Shown: one piece after another, positions 23,170-34,817 of the stretch | Layout: each line of letters starts with the position of its first letter | Numbering within the stretch: the stretch's first letter is position 1 | Assembly (NCBI RefSeq): GCF_006152145.1 | Contig: NZ_VDFV01000036.1 | Location: 1 to 40,003, forward strand | Reading direction: 5' to 3' | DNA: 40,003 nt | Source of the DNA: Rubellimicrobium roseum | Lineage (GTDB): Bacteria; Pseudomonadota; Alphaproteobacteria; Rhodobacterales; Rhodobacteraceae | Translations under genes and position numbers: made by a program | Notes under the pieces: model-generated | What the model was told of the DNA's origin: nothing | What the model saw: the letters and a program-made list of their open reading frames with translations, nothing else | Databases searched by the model: none

Positions 23170-24680
23170 CGGAGGCCTGGCTGCCGCTCGCGATCCTCGG
23201 GACCTCTCTCCTCGTGAGCCCGATCATCTTCTCCCTGCCCGAGGAGCGGGTCCGGACGCGCACGCTCCTCAACCTCGGCGCGGCGACGCTGAAGCTCGCG
23301 CTGGTGGCCTGGCTCGCGTGGCGGGTGGGCTTCCGGGGCGCGGCCTACGAGGCGCGCCTGCCCTTCGTGCCGGGGATCGACCTCGTGCTCCGGGCCGATC
23401 CGCTGGCCGTGCTCTTCGTGTCCCTGTCCTCGGCCCTGTGGCTGCTGACCACGATCTATGCCGTGGGCTACCTCGATGGCGCGCCGAACCGCAGCCGCTT
23501 CTTCGGCTTCTTCAGCCTTTGCGTGGCCTCCACCATCGGCATCGCCATGGCAGGGAACCTCCTCACCTTTCTCCTCTTCTACGAGCTCCTGACCATTGCA
23601 ACCTACCCGCTCGTGGTCCACCGCGAGACCCCGGAGGCCCGTCGCGCGGGACGCATCTACCTCGCCTATACGCTGGGGGGCGGCGTGCTGGTGCTGGCGG
23701 GGACGGCCTGGCTCTGGGCGGCGGCGGGGACGCTCGACTTCGTGCCCCAAGGGGTGCTCGCCGGAACGACGCTAGACGGGGCGACGCTGGTCGCCATTTT
23801 CCTGCTCCTCGTGGGCGGGCTCGCGGTCAAGGCCGCCATGGTGCCGGTCCACGGCTGGCTCCCCATCGCCATGGTCGCCCCCGCCCCGGTGAGCGCGCTG
23901 CTCCATGCGGTCGCGGTGGTCAAGGCCGGAGCCTTCGGCATCATCCGGGTCGTCCACGAGATCTACGGCATCGAGCTGGCCACCCGGCTCGGCGTCGCCA
24001 CCCCGCTCGCGGCCCTGGCGGCCTTCACGATCCTCTACGGCTCGGTTCGCGCCCTGGGGCAGGACGACCTCAAGAAGCGGCTCGCCTTCTCGACGGTGAG
24101 CCAGGTCTCCTACGTCGTCCTCGGCACCGCGCTCTTCAGCCCGCTCGCCGCCATCGGCGGGCTCATGCACCTGATCCACCAGGGGCTGATGAAGATCACC
24201 ATGTTCATGTGCGCGGGCAACATCGCCGAGACCCTCCACGTCTACAAGGTGAGCGGGCTCGACGGCGTAGGCCGGCGCCTGCCCTGGACCATGGGGGCCT
24301 TCACGGTGGCGGCGCTGGGGATGATCGGCGTGCCGCCGCTCGCGGGCTTCGTGAGCAAGTGGTACCTCGCCGCGGGCGGCCTCGACGCTGGGGCGCCCTG
24401 GGTGGTCGCCGTGCTGCTGGGCAGCAGCGCCCTCAACGCGGCGTACTTCCTGCCCATCCTGCACCGCGCCTGGTTCCGCGAGCCCCCGGAGCCCTGGCCG
24501 GCGCCGCCCCCCGGCGCTCGGCTCGAGGCTCCCTGGATGCTTCTTCTTCCCCCGCTCGCGACCGGCCTTCTGGTCGCCGCCGCGGGCCTCCTCGCCAGCG
24601 CCCCCATCAGCCCGCTGGGCTGGGCGCGGTTCATCGCCACCGGGGAGATCCCCGGCCTGCCGGGAGGGCTGATCCAGTGA
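23166..24680 (+). CDS. Mrp-type antiporter subunit D, second copy
   Basis: This 504-residue second NuoL/M/N-like subunit has LRADPLAVLFVSLSSALWLL, LLTFLLFYELLTIATYPLVV (channel Glu), VKAAMVPVHGWLPIAMVAPA (Lys), and KKRLAFSTVSQVSYVVLGTA. IGVPPLAGFVSKWYLAAGG completes the set. The Leu-Phe-Tyr-Glu-Leu-Leu-Thr-Ile motif is closer to MrpD/NuoM of membrane-bound hydrogenase-type complexes than to the first copy. ATG 23166 overlaps the previous stop. It is a second ion channel in a complex that seems to lack a separate MrpA. Confidence 0.88.
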   Translation: MTEAWLPLAILGTSLLVSPIIFSLPEERVRTRTLLNLGAATLKLALVAWLAWRVGFRGAAYEARLPFVPGIDLVLRADPLAVLFVSLSSALWLLTTIYAVGYLDGAPNRSRFFGFFSLCVASTIGIAMAGNLLTFLLFYELLTIATYPLVVHRETPEARRAGRIYLAYTLGGGVLVLAGTAWLWAAAGTLDFVPQGVLAGTTLDGATLVAIFLLLVGGLAVKAAMVPVHGWLPIAMVAPAPVSALLHAVAVVKAGAFGIIRVVHEIYGIELATRLGVATPLAALAAFTILYGSVRALGQDDLKKRLAFSTVSQVSYVVLGTALFSPLAAIGGLMHLIHQGLMKITMFMCAGNIAETLHVYKVSGLDGVGRRLPWTMGAFTVAALGMIGVPPLAGFVSKWYLAAGGLDAGAPWVVAVLLGSSALNAAYFLPILHRAWFREPPEPWPAPPPGARLEAPWMLLLPPLATGLLVAAAGLLASAPISPLGWARFIATGEIPGLPGGLIQ

Positions 24681-26356
24681 GCGCGGGAACGGCGACTTGG
24701 CTGGTGCTGCTGGTGCCGCTTCTTCCCCTGCTCCTCGGCACGCTCGGGGCGTTCCGGGGGCTGCGGGCCTGGCTCCCTGCGCTGGCCGTGCTGGCTCCGC
24801 TACCCGCCTTGGCCGCGGCCCTGCTCATCGAGGGCGACGTGGGTGTCCGCATCCCCTGGTTGCTCCTCGACTCGCGCCTGGGCCTCGACGGCGTCGGCCG
24901 CGTCTTCCTGGCGCTGTTCGCCTGCCTGTGGTTTCTCGGGTCTTGGCACGCGTTCTTCTACCTGCGCCTGGACCCCCGCCGGGGGCGCTTTGCCGCGCTC
25001 CTGCTGCTTGCCATGGCGGGCAACCTGGGCACCGCCGTCGCGCAGGATGCCCTGAGCTTCTACGCGGCCTTCGCGCTGATGAGCTTCGCGTCCTACGGCC
25101 TCGTGGTCCATGACGGGACGCCGGGGTCGCTGCGCGCCGGCCGGGTCTACATCGTCCTCGTGGTGCTGGGGGAGCTTGCCCTCTTCTCGGGCCTCGTGCT
25201 CGCCGTCGCCGCCGCGGGCGCGCCCTTCGAGCCGGGGCGGGCGGCCATCCCCGGCCTCGCCCTGGCGCTGCTGTCCTTGGGCTTCGGGATCAAGGCGGGG
25301 CTCGTGCCGCTCCATGTCTGGCTGCCGCTCGCACATCCCGCCGCGCCCGTCCCGGCGAGCGCGGTCCTGAGCGGCGCGATGATCAAGGTGGGCCTCCTGG
25401 GCGCGCTGCGCTTCCTGCCCCTGCCGGGGCTGCCAGGGGCGGGGGAGGGCCTGATCCTGCTCGGGGCGGCCAGCGCCCTCTACGGGGTCGCCGTCGGCGT
25501 TCTCCAGACCAACCCCAAGGCGCTCCTCGCCTATTCCAGCATCAGCCAGATGGGGCTGATCGCCATCGGCCTGGGTCTCGCCCTGTCCGCACCCGATCCG
25601 GCGCTCGCCGGCTCGGCGGTGGCGGCGGCCCTCCTGTTCACGCTCCACCATGGCTTCGCCAAGGCGGCGCTGTTCCTGGGGACGGCTCTGGCCCCGGGCT
25701 CCGCCGCCGGCCTGGGGCGCTGGCTGCGGATGATCGGCCTCGGCCTGCCGGCGGCCGCCCTGATAGGCCTGCCGCTGACGAGCGGCGCCGTGGCCAAGGC
25801 CGCCGTCAAGGATCTCGGCCTCGGGCCGGCTTGGCTCGATCCGTTCCTATCAGTGAGCAGCGCCGCGACCGCCCTCCTCCTCGTCCGCTTTCTTGCCCTG
25901 ATGGGGGGCAGGTCCGGCGAGGAGAAGCCGGGGACCCTCGCGCCCTGGCTGGCGAGCGTGCTGCTTTCGGCTCTCGCCGTCTGGGCTTGGGCCCCCGCAG
26001 CCGAGGGGCTAGCCTCCAGCCTCACGGCCCCTACCATCGTCGACAGCCTCTGGCCCCTGGGCGTCGGCGTCGCTCTAGGCTTGGGATTGTCCTGGTTTCT
26101 GGGCTCCTCGCCCACGCCCTTGGTGCCGGCGGGCGACCTGCTCGCCTTCGGCGCCGGGGCGGCCGGCTGGCGCCGGCCCCCGGCCGCAGCCCCCACCGCG
26201 GCTGGGCGGACGCCCCGGCGAGACCTCCTCCGGACGGCTCTTGCGAGGGGCGCCGAACTCGCGGCGCTGGAGCGCGGAGCCCATATCTGGGCGGTCGGGG
26301 CCGTCGCGAGCGCCGCCTTGGCGGCCCTGCTGCTCGCGAGCCTGCTGTCGAGCTGA
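24677..26356 (+). CDS. Mrp-type antiporter-like subunit, third copy (HyfB/NuoL-like)
   Basis: This 559-residue third antiporter-like subunit has ARLRFAALL-type loops, DALSFYAAFALMSFASYGLV, GIKAGLVPLHVWLPLAHPAA (Lys), PKALLAYSSISQMGLIAIGL, and FTLHHGFAKAALFLGTALAP. It is more divergent and lacks the usual Glu in the FYAAFALMS helix, where an Ala stands at the expected place, so its channel may be altered. A C-terminal cytoplasmic segment (RRPPAAAPTAAGRTPRRDLL) precedes a last helix. It starts with GTG overlapping the previous stop and is the last gene of the operon. Confidence 0.85.
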   Translation: MSAGTATWLVLLVPLLPLLLGTLGAFRGLRAWLPALAVLAPLPALAAALLIEGDVGVRIPWLLLDSRLGLDGVGRVFLALFACLWFLGSWHAFFYLRLDPRRGRFAALLLLAMAGNLGTAVAQDALSFYAAFALMSFASYGLVVHDGTPGSLRAGRVYIVLVVLGELALFSGLVLAVAAAGAPFEPGRAAIPGLALALLSLGFGIKAGLVPLHVWLPLAHPAAPVPASAVLSGAMIKVGLLGALRFLPLPGLPGAGEGLILLGAASALYGVAVGVLQTNPKALLAYSSISQMGLIAIGLGLALSAPDPALAGSAVAAALLFTLHHGFAKAALFLGTALAPGSAAGLGRWLRMIGLGLPAAALIGLPLTSGAVAKAAVKDLGLGPAWLDPFLSVSSAATALLLVRFLALMGGRSGEEKPGTLAPWLASVLLSALAVWAWAPAAEGLASSLTAPTIVDSLWPLGVGVALGLGLSWFLGSSPTPLVPAGDLLAFGAGAAGWRRPPAAAPTAAGRTPRRDLLRTALARGAELAALERGAHIWAVGAVASAALAALLLASLLSS

Positions 26357-26401
26357 TGGCCGCGGCGTCCGCGAGCCTATTCGGCCTGCGCCCTGTGCCG
26401 G

Positions 26402-27329
26402 TCAGCTGGCCATGAGCAGGGGCACGCAGGCGTGGCGGAGCACGTGCCGGGTGGCCCCGCCCAGGACCCATTCGGCCAGCCAGGATCGACCATAGGCGCC
26501 CATCACTACCAGATCGGCCCCCGACTGCGCCGCCGCGCGGAGGATCGCCGCACCCGCGTCCCCCTCCGAGCCGGGCAGAATGATCTTTCGGATCCGTTCC
26601 GCCTGCGTCATGAGGTAGCCCTCCATGCTGACCAGCGGCCATCGGGTCACCGAGGGGAAGCGCTCCTTACCTGTGCCCTCGAGCAGCGTAACCCGCTCTG
26701 CGCGGCGGATGAAGGGCAAGGCATGCTGCACGGCCAGGGTGGTCTCGCGTGAACCGTTCCAAGCCACGAGCACATGCCGCCCCACCGAGGGATAAGGTTC
26801 CACGGAACGGCACGACCAGCACCGGCCGGCCCGTGCCCGCGACGCAGTGCTCGGGCACGACGTGACCGATCTCGTCACGGCCAAGGTCCGTCTGCTCCAC
26901 CACCAGAAGGTCATGGAGCCGTCCGACATAGCTCAGGATCTCGGCCGCGTCGCCCTCGGCGTCGAAGAAGCCTACGGGGAGGCGCCGCGCCAAGGCGGCC
27001 TCCCGGAAGCGGCTCTCCGCCTCGGCCGCCAGCCTGCCCGCCCGCTCCAGGCGGTCGGCGGGGAGGGCCTCAGGGCGGCAGAACGCCTGGGGCACCGAAA
27101 CGCCCCTCAGCGTAAGGGCACCCGTGAGGCTCGCCTGGAAGGTGTGGGCCAGCCGCATGGCGACCTCGATGTGCTCGGATCGGTTCCCGCAGGCCCTCAG
27201 GTGCACGGCGATTGTGCGATAGTCCCCCGGCCGGGTCCGCGACCCCGCGCGCACAGCCTTGGGCCGGGCCTCGGCGGCCTCCGGGGCGGGGGCGTCCTTG
27301 GCGGCCGTGATAATCTGGTGCTTCGTCAT
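26402..27329 (-). pseudogene. Tandem universal stress protein with a frameshift
   Basis: The 5' part (from ATG 27329: RPGDYRTIAVHLRACGNRSE, GRPVLVVPFRGT) is the first Usp domain. The 3' part in another frame (YPSVGRHVLVAWNGSRETTL, SGADLVVMGAYGRSWLAEWV, LGGATRHVLRHACVPLLM) is the second, with the ATP-binding Gly-x2-Gly-Arg-Ser type motif. They join if one of the two bases at 26794-26795 is removed (ACCTTATCC instead of ACCTATCC on the minus strand), giving about 308 residues, the usual tandem-Usp length. It is either a real pseudogene or a single-base sequencing error. GGAG precedes the start. Confidence 0.75.
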
Positions 27330-27494
27330 TGTCAGGGCTCCTATGGATCGTGGGGACGGCCCGGCCCATCGGGCTGCCCCGGGGGCCGGGGGCCTGGGAC
27401 GCGGTTCGATGTCGCGGCCCGGGGTCGGCGCGGGCGCCCGGGCCGCAGGGCGGTCCCGACCAGGGCGGGCGAGTGCCCCGCCCGGCCCAAGGGC

Positions 27495-30274
<2,780 letters not shown>

Positions 30275-30278
<4 letters not shown>

Positions 30279-32527
30279 GCCAGCTCCCTCCCCTTGCTCT
30301 CGGCCAGCGCCCGAACGGCGCGGTGGTCTACCTTGCCGGTGGGCAGCAGCGGTACCTCCGGCACGGTCGCGACGGTTCGCGGCACCACGAGATCGGACAG
30401 CCCATGCTCCCGCACCGCCCTAGCTAGTGCCGGCCGCGTGGCGTCCGCGGCGGTGGTCAGCAGGATGACGCGCTCGCCCCTCTGCCCGTCGGGCAGGGCC
30501 GCGGCGGCGTGCCGATCCTCGGGCCAAAGCCGGGCCGCGAGTTCCTCGACCGCGCCCAAGGCCACCATCTCGCCTGCGACCTTGGCGAAGCGCTTGACGC
30601 GGTCGCGGATGGTCACGAAGCCCTGCGGGTTGATATCGACGACGTCGCCGGTGTCGTACCAGCCGTCAGGCGGAGCCAGGAACCGGCCAGGCGTCTCGGG
30701 CTGGACATAGCCCAGCATGACGTTGGGCCCTTTTACGTGCAGAACGCCGGCCGCGGTGACGCCTGGGACAGGCACGACCCGCCACTGGATCCCCGGCAGG
30801 AGCCGCCCGACGGAGCCCGGCTCGTGATGCATCGGCGTGTTGAGCGCCAGCACCGGCGCCGTCTCGGTCGCGCCGTAGCCCTCGAGGATGCGGATGCCGA
30901 ACCTCTCGGCCCAGAGCGCCCGCGTATCGGGTCGGAGCCTCTCGGCTCCCGCGAAGACATAGCGCAACGACGACATGTCGTAGGGGTGCGCGTGCTTGCC
31001 GTAGCCCGCGAGGAACGTGTCGGCCCCGAACAGGATCGTCGAGCGCGTCCAGTAGAGCGCCTCGGGGATGGTCCGGTAGTGGAGCGGCGAGGGATACAGG
31101 AACAGCGGCACGCCCGAGATCACCGGCAGCACCATCCCCGCCGTCAGGCCGAAGGAGTGGAACATCGGCAGGGCGTTGAACACCTTGTCGCGCGGCGTGA
31201 AGTCGATCCGCGCCCGCACCTGCGCGCAGTTCGCGAGGATGTTGTCGTGGCTCAGCGCCACGCCCTTGGGTGCCCCCTCGGTGCCCGAGGTGAACAGGAT
31301 TGCCGCTGGATCCTTGGGCAGAGGCCGGTGCAGGGCGTGCATCCGATGGGCACGACCGGCGTCCCACAGCCCCCGGAGCTTGGCGCGCCGATCGACCGAG
31401 GCGCGGAGGTCCTCGAGGTAGACCACCTCGACGGCCTGCCCGAGCTCGGCCACCGTCGCCTCGAGCTTGCCCTTCTCCACGAAGCGCCGGGAGGTCAGTA
31501 CGAGCCGCACCCCCGCCAGGCGGCAGGCGCCCAGTACCCCTGCGCTGCCGGCGCTGAAGTTCAGCATGGCCGGCACCCGGCCGACGGCCTGGAGCGCGAA
31601 GAAGGTCACCACGCAGCCCACCGCATTGGGCAGCAGGATCCCCACCCTCTCGCCGAGCCGGGTTCGCTCAGCAAGCTTCCGGCCCAGGATCACCGAGCCG
31701 AGCACCAGGCGATCATAGCAGATCGGGTCCCAGTCCAGGTCCTCGATCCTCGCCTGCCGTCCGCCATGTGCGGCGCGGGCCGCGAGCATCGCCTCGAACA
31801 GCGTCTGGTTGCGCGGCCGCGCCTGGACGGAAAGCTCCGCCAGCATGTCACCGATCTGCGCGCTGCCGCGGCGGTGGCGGTCTCGACCACGCCCCGGCCC
31901 GTCCAGGTTCAGCCGGCGCGGCGCGCCGACCGTGATCGTCACCTTGGGCAGCACGCGGCGGCGCAGGACCCCGCCTAGGGCGCTGAACAGACTGTGCTGC
32001 ACGCCCTCGATATGGATGGGCAGCACGTTGGCCAGGGTCTTGTCGGCCACGAAGGCGGGACCCCCGTAGATCTTCATGAGCCCGCCCGTCTGCGTGAGCC
32101 GGCCCTCGGGGAAGATCATGCATGGCCGGCCTTGCCGGACCTCGTGGATCATGTGCTTGAAGCTCATGGGACTGCCGAAGTCCACGCCGATGGTCCGCAC
32201 GAGGCGCAGCCAGGGCCGGACCCACCAGCGCCGGGCAACGTTCTTGGAGATGGCGAAGGTCGGCAACTCGGGCAGCAGCGTCGCCAAGAGGGGCGCGTCG
32301 AGATAGGACACGTGGTTCGCGACAATGATGAAGCGCGGCCCGGCCTGATGGTAGTTCTCGAGGCCGTGGACTTCGACGCGGAAGAGGGCTTTGAGGAGCC
32401 GGCCCATGAGGCCGCGAAGCCGGTCCTTCGTGTCTCTTGTCTCTGCCGGAGCTTTTTCTTGCGGCCGCTCCAGTTCGAGCTGAGGCTTGACCTCCCGGGC
32501 AGAAACGATTGTTTGCTGGTGCAGCAT
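30275..32527 (-). CDS. aas: Bifunctional 2-acyl-GPE acyltransferase / acyl-ACP synthetase (Aas-like)
   Basis: This 750-residue fusion has an N-terminal PlsC-type acyltransferase with His72-x4-Asp77 (NHVSYLD) and FPEGRLT. A C-terminal AMP-forming ligase follows, with AAILFTSGTEGAPKGVALSH, EGYGATETAP and DGWYDTGDVV. E. coli Aas has the same layout and length (719 residues) and re-acylates lysophospholipids using fatty acids activated on ACP. A ligase Lys lies in the C-terminal GKVDHRA. AGAGGGG precedes ATG 32527, and copy C of the structured element is 44 bp upstream. Its stop overlaps the P-type ATPase start. The gene symbol is by architecture only. Confidence 0.88.
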
Positions 32528-32570
32528 TGAAGACCCCTCTCATTGCGCCGCTCTAGGCGGTCGAATGGAT

Positions 32571-32617
32571 GGGGTCCGACATCGCAGCCTCTTGGCTGCC
32601 AGAGGGGCCCGGACCCC
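32571..32617 (-). ncRNA. Structured repeat element, copy C (upstream of aas-ATPase operon)
   Basis: The plus strand reads GGGGTCCGACATC, stem GCAGCC, loop TCTT, stem GGCTGC, then CAGAGGGGCCCGGACCCC. The inner stem differs from copies A and B at three base pairs, all compensated. The outer stem is the longest here, GGGGTCCG with CGGACCCC. On the minus strand the element ends 44 nt before the aas ATG. Its CCCCUCU segment is exactly complementary to AGAGGGG in the aas ribosome binding region. Confidence 0.62.
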
Positions 32618-32850
32618 ACGCCGAGTCACACGTCCATTGCTACCGTGCAACCCGAAGGCATCGATCAGGGTGTCCTGCCGATGCCGAAGTCTGGACATCC
32701 AAGCCTGGGCACAGGTCCATCGAAACCGTGTGGCCCAAGAGCATCGACCATGGGTGCTGATCGATGCTGACGTCCAAACCTCACGCTCAATTACATGCGT
32801 CTCCCGATCCCGTGATCCAGGATTACGAGCGGAGGAACGCCCCTGAGCAC
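32618..32850. other. Rest of the aas upstream region
   Basis: Together with 32528-32617 this makes a 323-bp gap between genes. No gene is supported here. A 7-bp inverted repeat (GCATCGA 32741-32747, TCGATGC 32761-32767) is the only structure noticed; its significance is doubtful. Confidence 0.35.
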
Positions 32851-33255
32851 CTAACCGACGTCGGCGCTGCCCTTGCCTTCATAGGGGGTAGGCCCGATGC
32901 CTGCGTTCGCGTCCTTGTCGGTGCGACGTCCCTCCCAGAGCGCCAGGGCACCCGCCGCTAGCAGGACCACGCCCACCGCCTTGTGCGCCAAGACCGCCAT
33001 GGCGACAGCTCCGAAGCCCATGATCCAAGGCATGGCGAAGGTCATCAAGCCAACGGCCGCGATGATCCAGCCCTCCCAGGCCGCAGGGCGGGCGAAGGTC
33101 CTGGCGCCAATCACGGCGATGAGCGCCGCGAGGACGAAGGCGCTCGTGGCCGCCGTGTCGGCGAACCCCAGGACGGGTGGGCTGAGCAGCAGGGGCACCG
33201 CAGCTCCAAGGGCGAGTGCCCCAGGCATGCGAGGGTCGAGCAGAAGCTTCTTCAT
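32851..33255 (-). CDS. Small SPW-repeat-like membrane protein (copy 1)
   Basis: This 134-residue protein has four hydrophobic helices: PGALALGAAVPLLLSPPVLG, TSAFVLAALIAVIGA, WEGWIIAAVGLMTFAMPWIM and AVGVVLLAAGALALWEG. The Trp-x-Gly-Trp and Met-Pro-Trp-x-Met-Gly-Phe motifs resemble SPW-repeat proteins; that family name is tentative. It is the same length as, and clearly homologous to, the product at 33571-33975 (Leu-Pro-Gly start, Leu-Ser-Pro, Trp-x-Ala-Ala-Val-Gly). ATG 33255 is preceded by GGGAG. Confidence 0.72.
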   Translation of the reverse strand: MKKLLLDPRMPGALALGAAVPLLLSPPVLGFADTAATSAFVLAALIAVIGARTFARPAAWEGWIIAAVGLMTFAMPWIMGFGAVAMAVLAHKAVGVVLLAAGALALWEGRRTDKDANAGIGPTPYEGKGSADVG

Positions 33256-33304
33256 GTTGAGATCTCCCTTGATGGCAGGTTGTCGGAACCCGCGTCGTCC
33301 CTGA

Positions 33305-33490
33305 GCATCTCGCACAAAGTTGGGTCAGCGAGGATTAGGCTGATCGTTACGCACCAGAAGCCCAAGTTCGTCGCGTTCACGCCGCTCCAGAAGGCGAGCA
33401 AAGAGCGACGAGATCAGCACCGGCATCACGAGCGTGACTGCAAGGCTCGGACACCGGGAAAGAAGGAGGGTTCGCGTTGAGCCAGAGTGC
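33305..33490 (-). pseudogene. Decayed copy of the 3' part of the neighbouring membrane-protein gene
   Basis: The minus strand encodes LLLSRCPSLAVTLVMPVLIS and SSLFA, then after a one-base shift LLAFWSGVNATNLGFWCVTI and SLILADPTL. This parallels RRLLSQHPGLAFAVGMPLLI, SSLFLGFWKGESAFILALWC and AAVSLVFANHALRD of the intact protein at 33972-34538. An extra base in CTCTTTGCTCGCC explains the shift. It sits directly before copy 1 just as the intact gene sits before copy 2, so a two-gene unit was duplicated and one member decayed. Confidence 0.7.
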
Positions 33491-33570
33491 TTATCTCCGC
33501 GGCCAGCGTGACTGCCGGAGGAGCCCGGCTCTCCAAGTCCACCGTGATAGGACGCGACCCTTGAGCGCTG

Positions 33571-33975
33571 TCAGGTGTTGAGCGCGCCGTCGTTGCCGTT
33601 CCGGGCGGCTCGGGACCTGTCCGAGTCGGTCGCCGCGTTGCCCAGGCGCCTGTTTCGGATCGTCCAGATGCCGGCCAAGAGGACCACGAGGCCAAGGGTG
33701 GCGTGCGACCCAAGCGCCTCGCGATCGGCGGCGAAGCCTGCGATCCCGGGCGTCAGGATCACGAGAGCCCCAGCGACGGCAGCCAGCCAGCCGTCCGAAG
33801 GGGACGGGAAGAACAGGAGCTTGGCTCCGAGCGAAGCGCCGAGCGCGCCGAGGACGTAGGCGCTTGCGGCGCCGTAGCCGCCGACTCCCAAGAGCAGCGG
33901 GCTGAGGAGAAGGAGGATCGCCGCCGCTAGGAGCACGACCCCAGGCAGGCGGCGGTCGGCAAGAGGGGTGTTCAT
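33571..33975 (-). CDS. Small SPW-repeat-like membrane protein (copy 2)
   Basis: This 134-residue paralogue of the 32851-33255 protein has helices LPGVVLLAAAILLLLSPLLL, AASAYVLGALGASLGAKLLF, WLAAVAGALVILTPGIAGFA and ATLGLVVLLAGIWTIRNRRL. It has a polar Asp/Ser/Arg/Asn tail. ATG 33975 overlaps the stop of the upstream gene (ATGA), with GGAG upstream. The function is unknown; the context with sigma/anti-sigma and stress genes suggests an envelope-stress role, which is inference. Confidence 0.72.
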   Translation of the reverse strand: MNTPLADRRLPGVVLLAAAILLLLSPLLLGVGGYGAASAYVLGALGASLGAKLLFFPSPSDGWLAAVAGALVILTPGIAGFAADREALGSHATLGLVVLLAGIWTIRNRRLGNAATDSDRSRAARNGNDGALNT

Positions 33976-34538
33976 GCAGGAGACTCCTTTGCTGAGGGGG
34001 TGGCAGGGTCCGCGTCCCCTTCGGTCGGGTCGCGCAAGGCGTGATTGGCGAACACCAAGCTCACCGCCGCGCACCAGAGGGCAAGGATGAACGCGCTCTC
34101 GCCCTTCCAGAAGCCGAGGAAGAGCGACGAGATGAGGAGCGGCATCCCGACCGCGAAGGCGAGACCGGGGTGCTGGGACAGGAGGCGGCGCACGGGGCTG
34201 AAGCCCGCCGCATCAATGGCGCGCGCGGCGCCTGACAGAAGCCGCGCCGGTGCTCCGGGAAGCTCGGCACGGGTTGCGGCAACGGCCTGTGTGGCGCGAG
34301 CCCGGCTGATCCGGGCCAGCTCGCCCGCGGCTTGGGCTGCCTCGTGCAGACCGTGGCGGACCAGGGACTGCAGCTCGCCGCCTCGGCCGCGCCTGGCGGC
34401 GAAGCCCCTGCGGCCGAGGCGGCGTGCGGACTGGGCTACGACGCCGAGGTCATGCGTCGGGAGGATCCCCGGTGCGCGCGCCTTGAGCACCGCGAGCCAT
34501 CCTGAATGGTCCCGGATTGTCCAGTGGGTGTCGACCAC
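33972..34538 (-). CDS. Hypothetical membrane-anchored protein
   Basis: This 188-residue protein has an N-terminal soluble, basic half (ARRLGRRGFAARRGRGGELQ, LHEAAQAAGELARISRARAT). Two C-terminal transmembrane helices follow (GLAFAVGMPLLISSLFLGFW, AFILALWCAAVSLVFANHAL). The family is unrecognised. GTG 34538 has AAGGAG seven bases upstream. It is translationally coupled to the small membrane protein downstream and was duplicated with it. The 279 bases between this gene and the anti-sigma gene contain nothing I can support. Confidence 0.7.
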   Translation of the reverse strand: MVDTHWTIRDHSGWLAVLKARAPGILPTHDLGVVAQSARRLGRRGFAARRGRGGELQSLVRHGLHEAAQAAGELARISRARATQAVAATRAELPGAPARLLSGAARAIDAAGFSPVRRLLSQHPGLAFAVGMPLLISSLFLGFWKGESAFILALWCAAVSLVFANHALRDPTEGDADPATPSAKESPA

Positions 34539-34817
34539 CTGCGGCTCCTTCTGGCTGCTGAGCGGGTCGCTGATGCGCCCGCCATCACATGACAGGACGC
34601 GTGGGAGCCGACCTTAATCCCGGCACGGAGCGAATTCTGCGGCGGGGAGGGGGCAGGCCTTCGGTCGAGCCGCTAGGCGGCAGCGGACCCCTGTGGCGAT
34701 GCTCGACCCGGAGAACAGCCTGCCAGGCCGGTCGGAATGACCCGCCGACCGACACCCTTCGCCCCGCTGGATGGAACAGCGGCTCGATGGCGGTCAACGG
34801 GCTGCCGGGCTAGGCGG

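Noticed and set aside
19357-26356. DAB-type inorganic carbon accumulation operon
   Set aside because: No DabA (carbonic-anhydrase-like) protein is present; the small subunits E, F, G, B and C define an Mrp complex.
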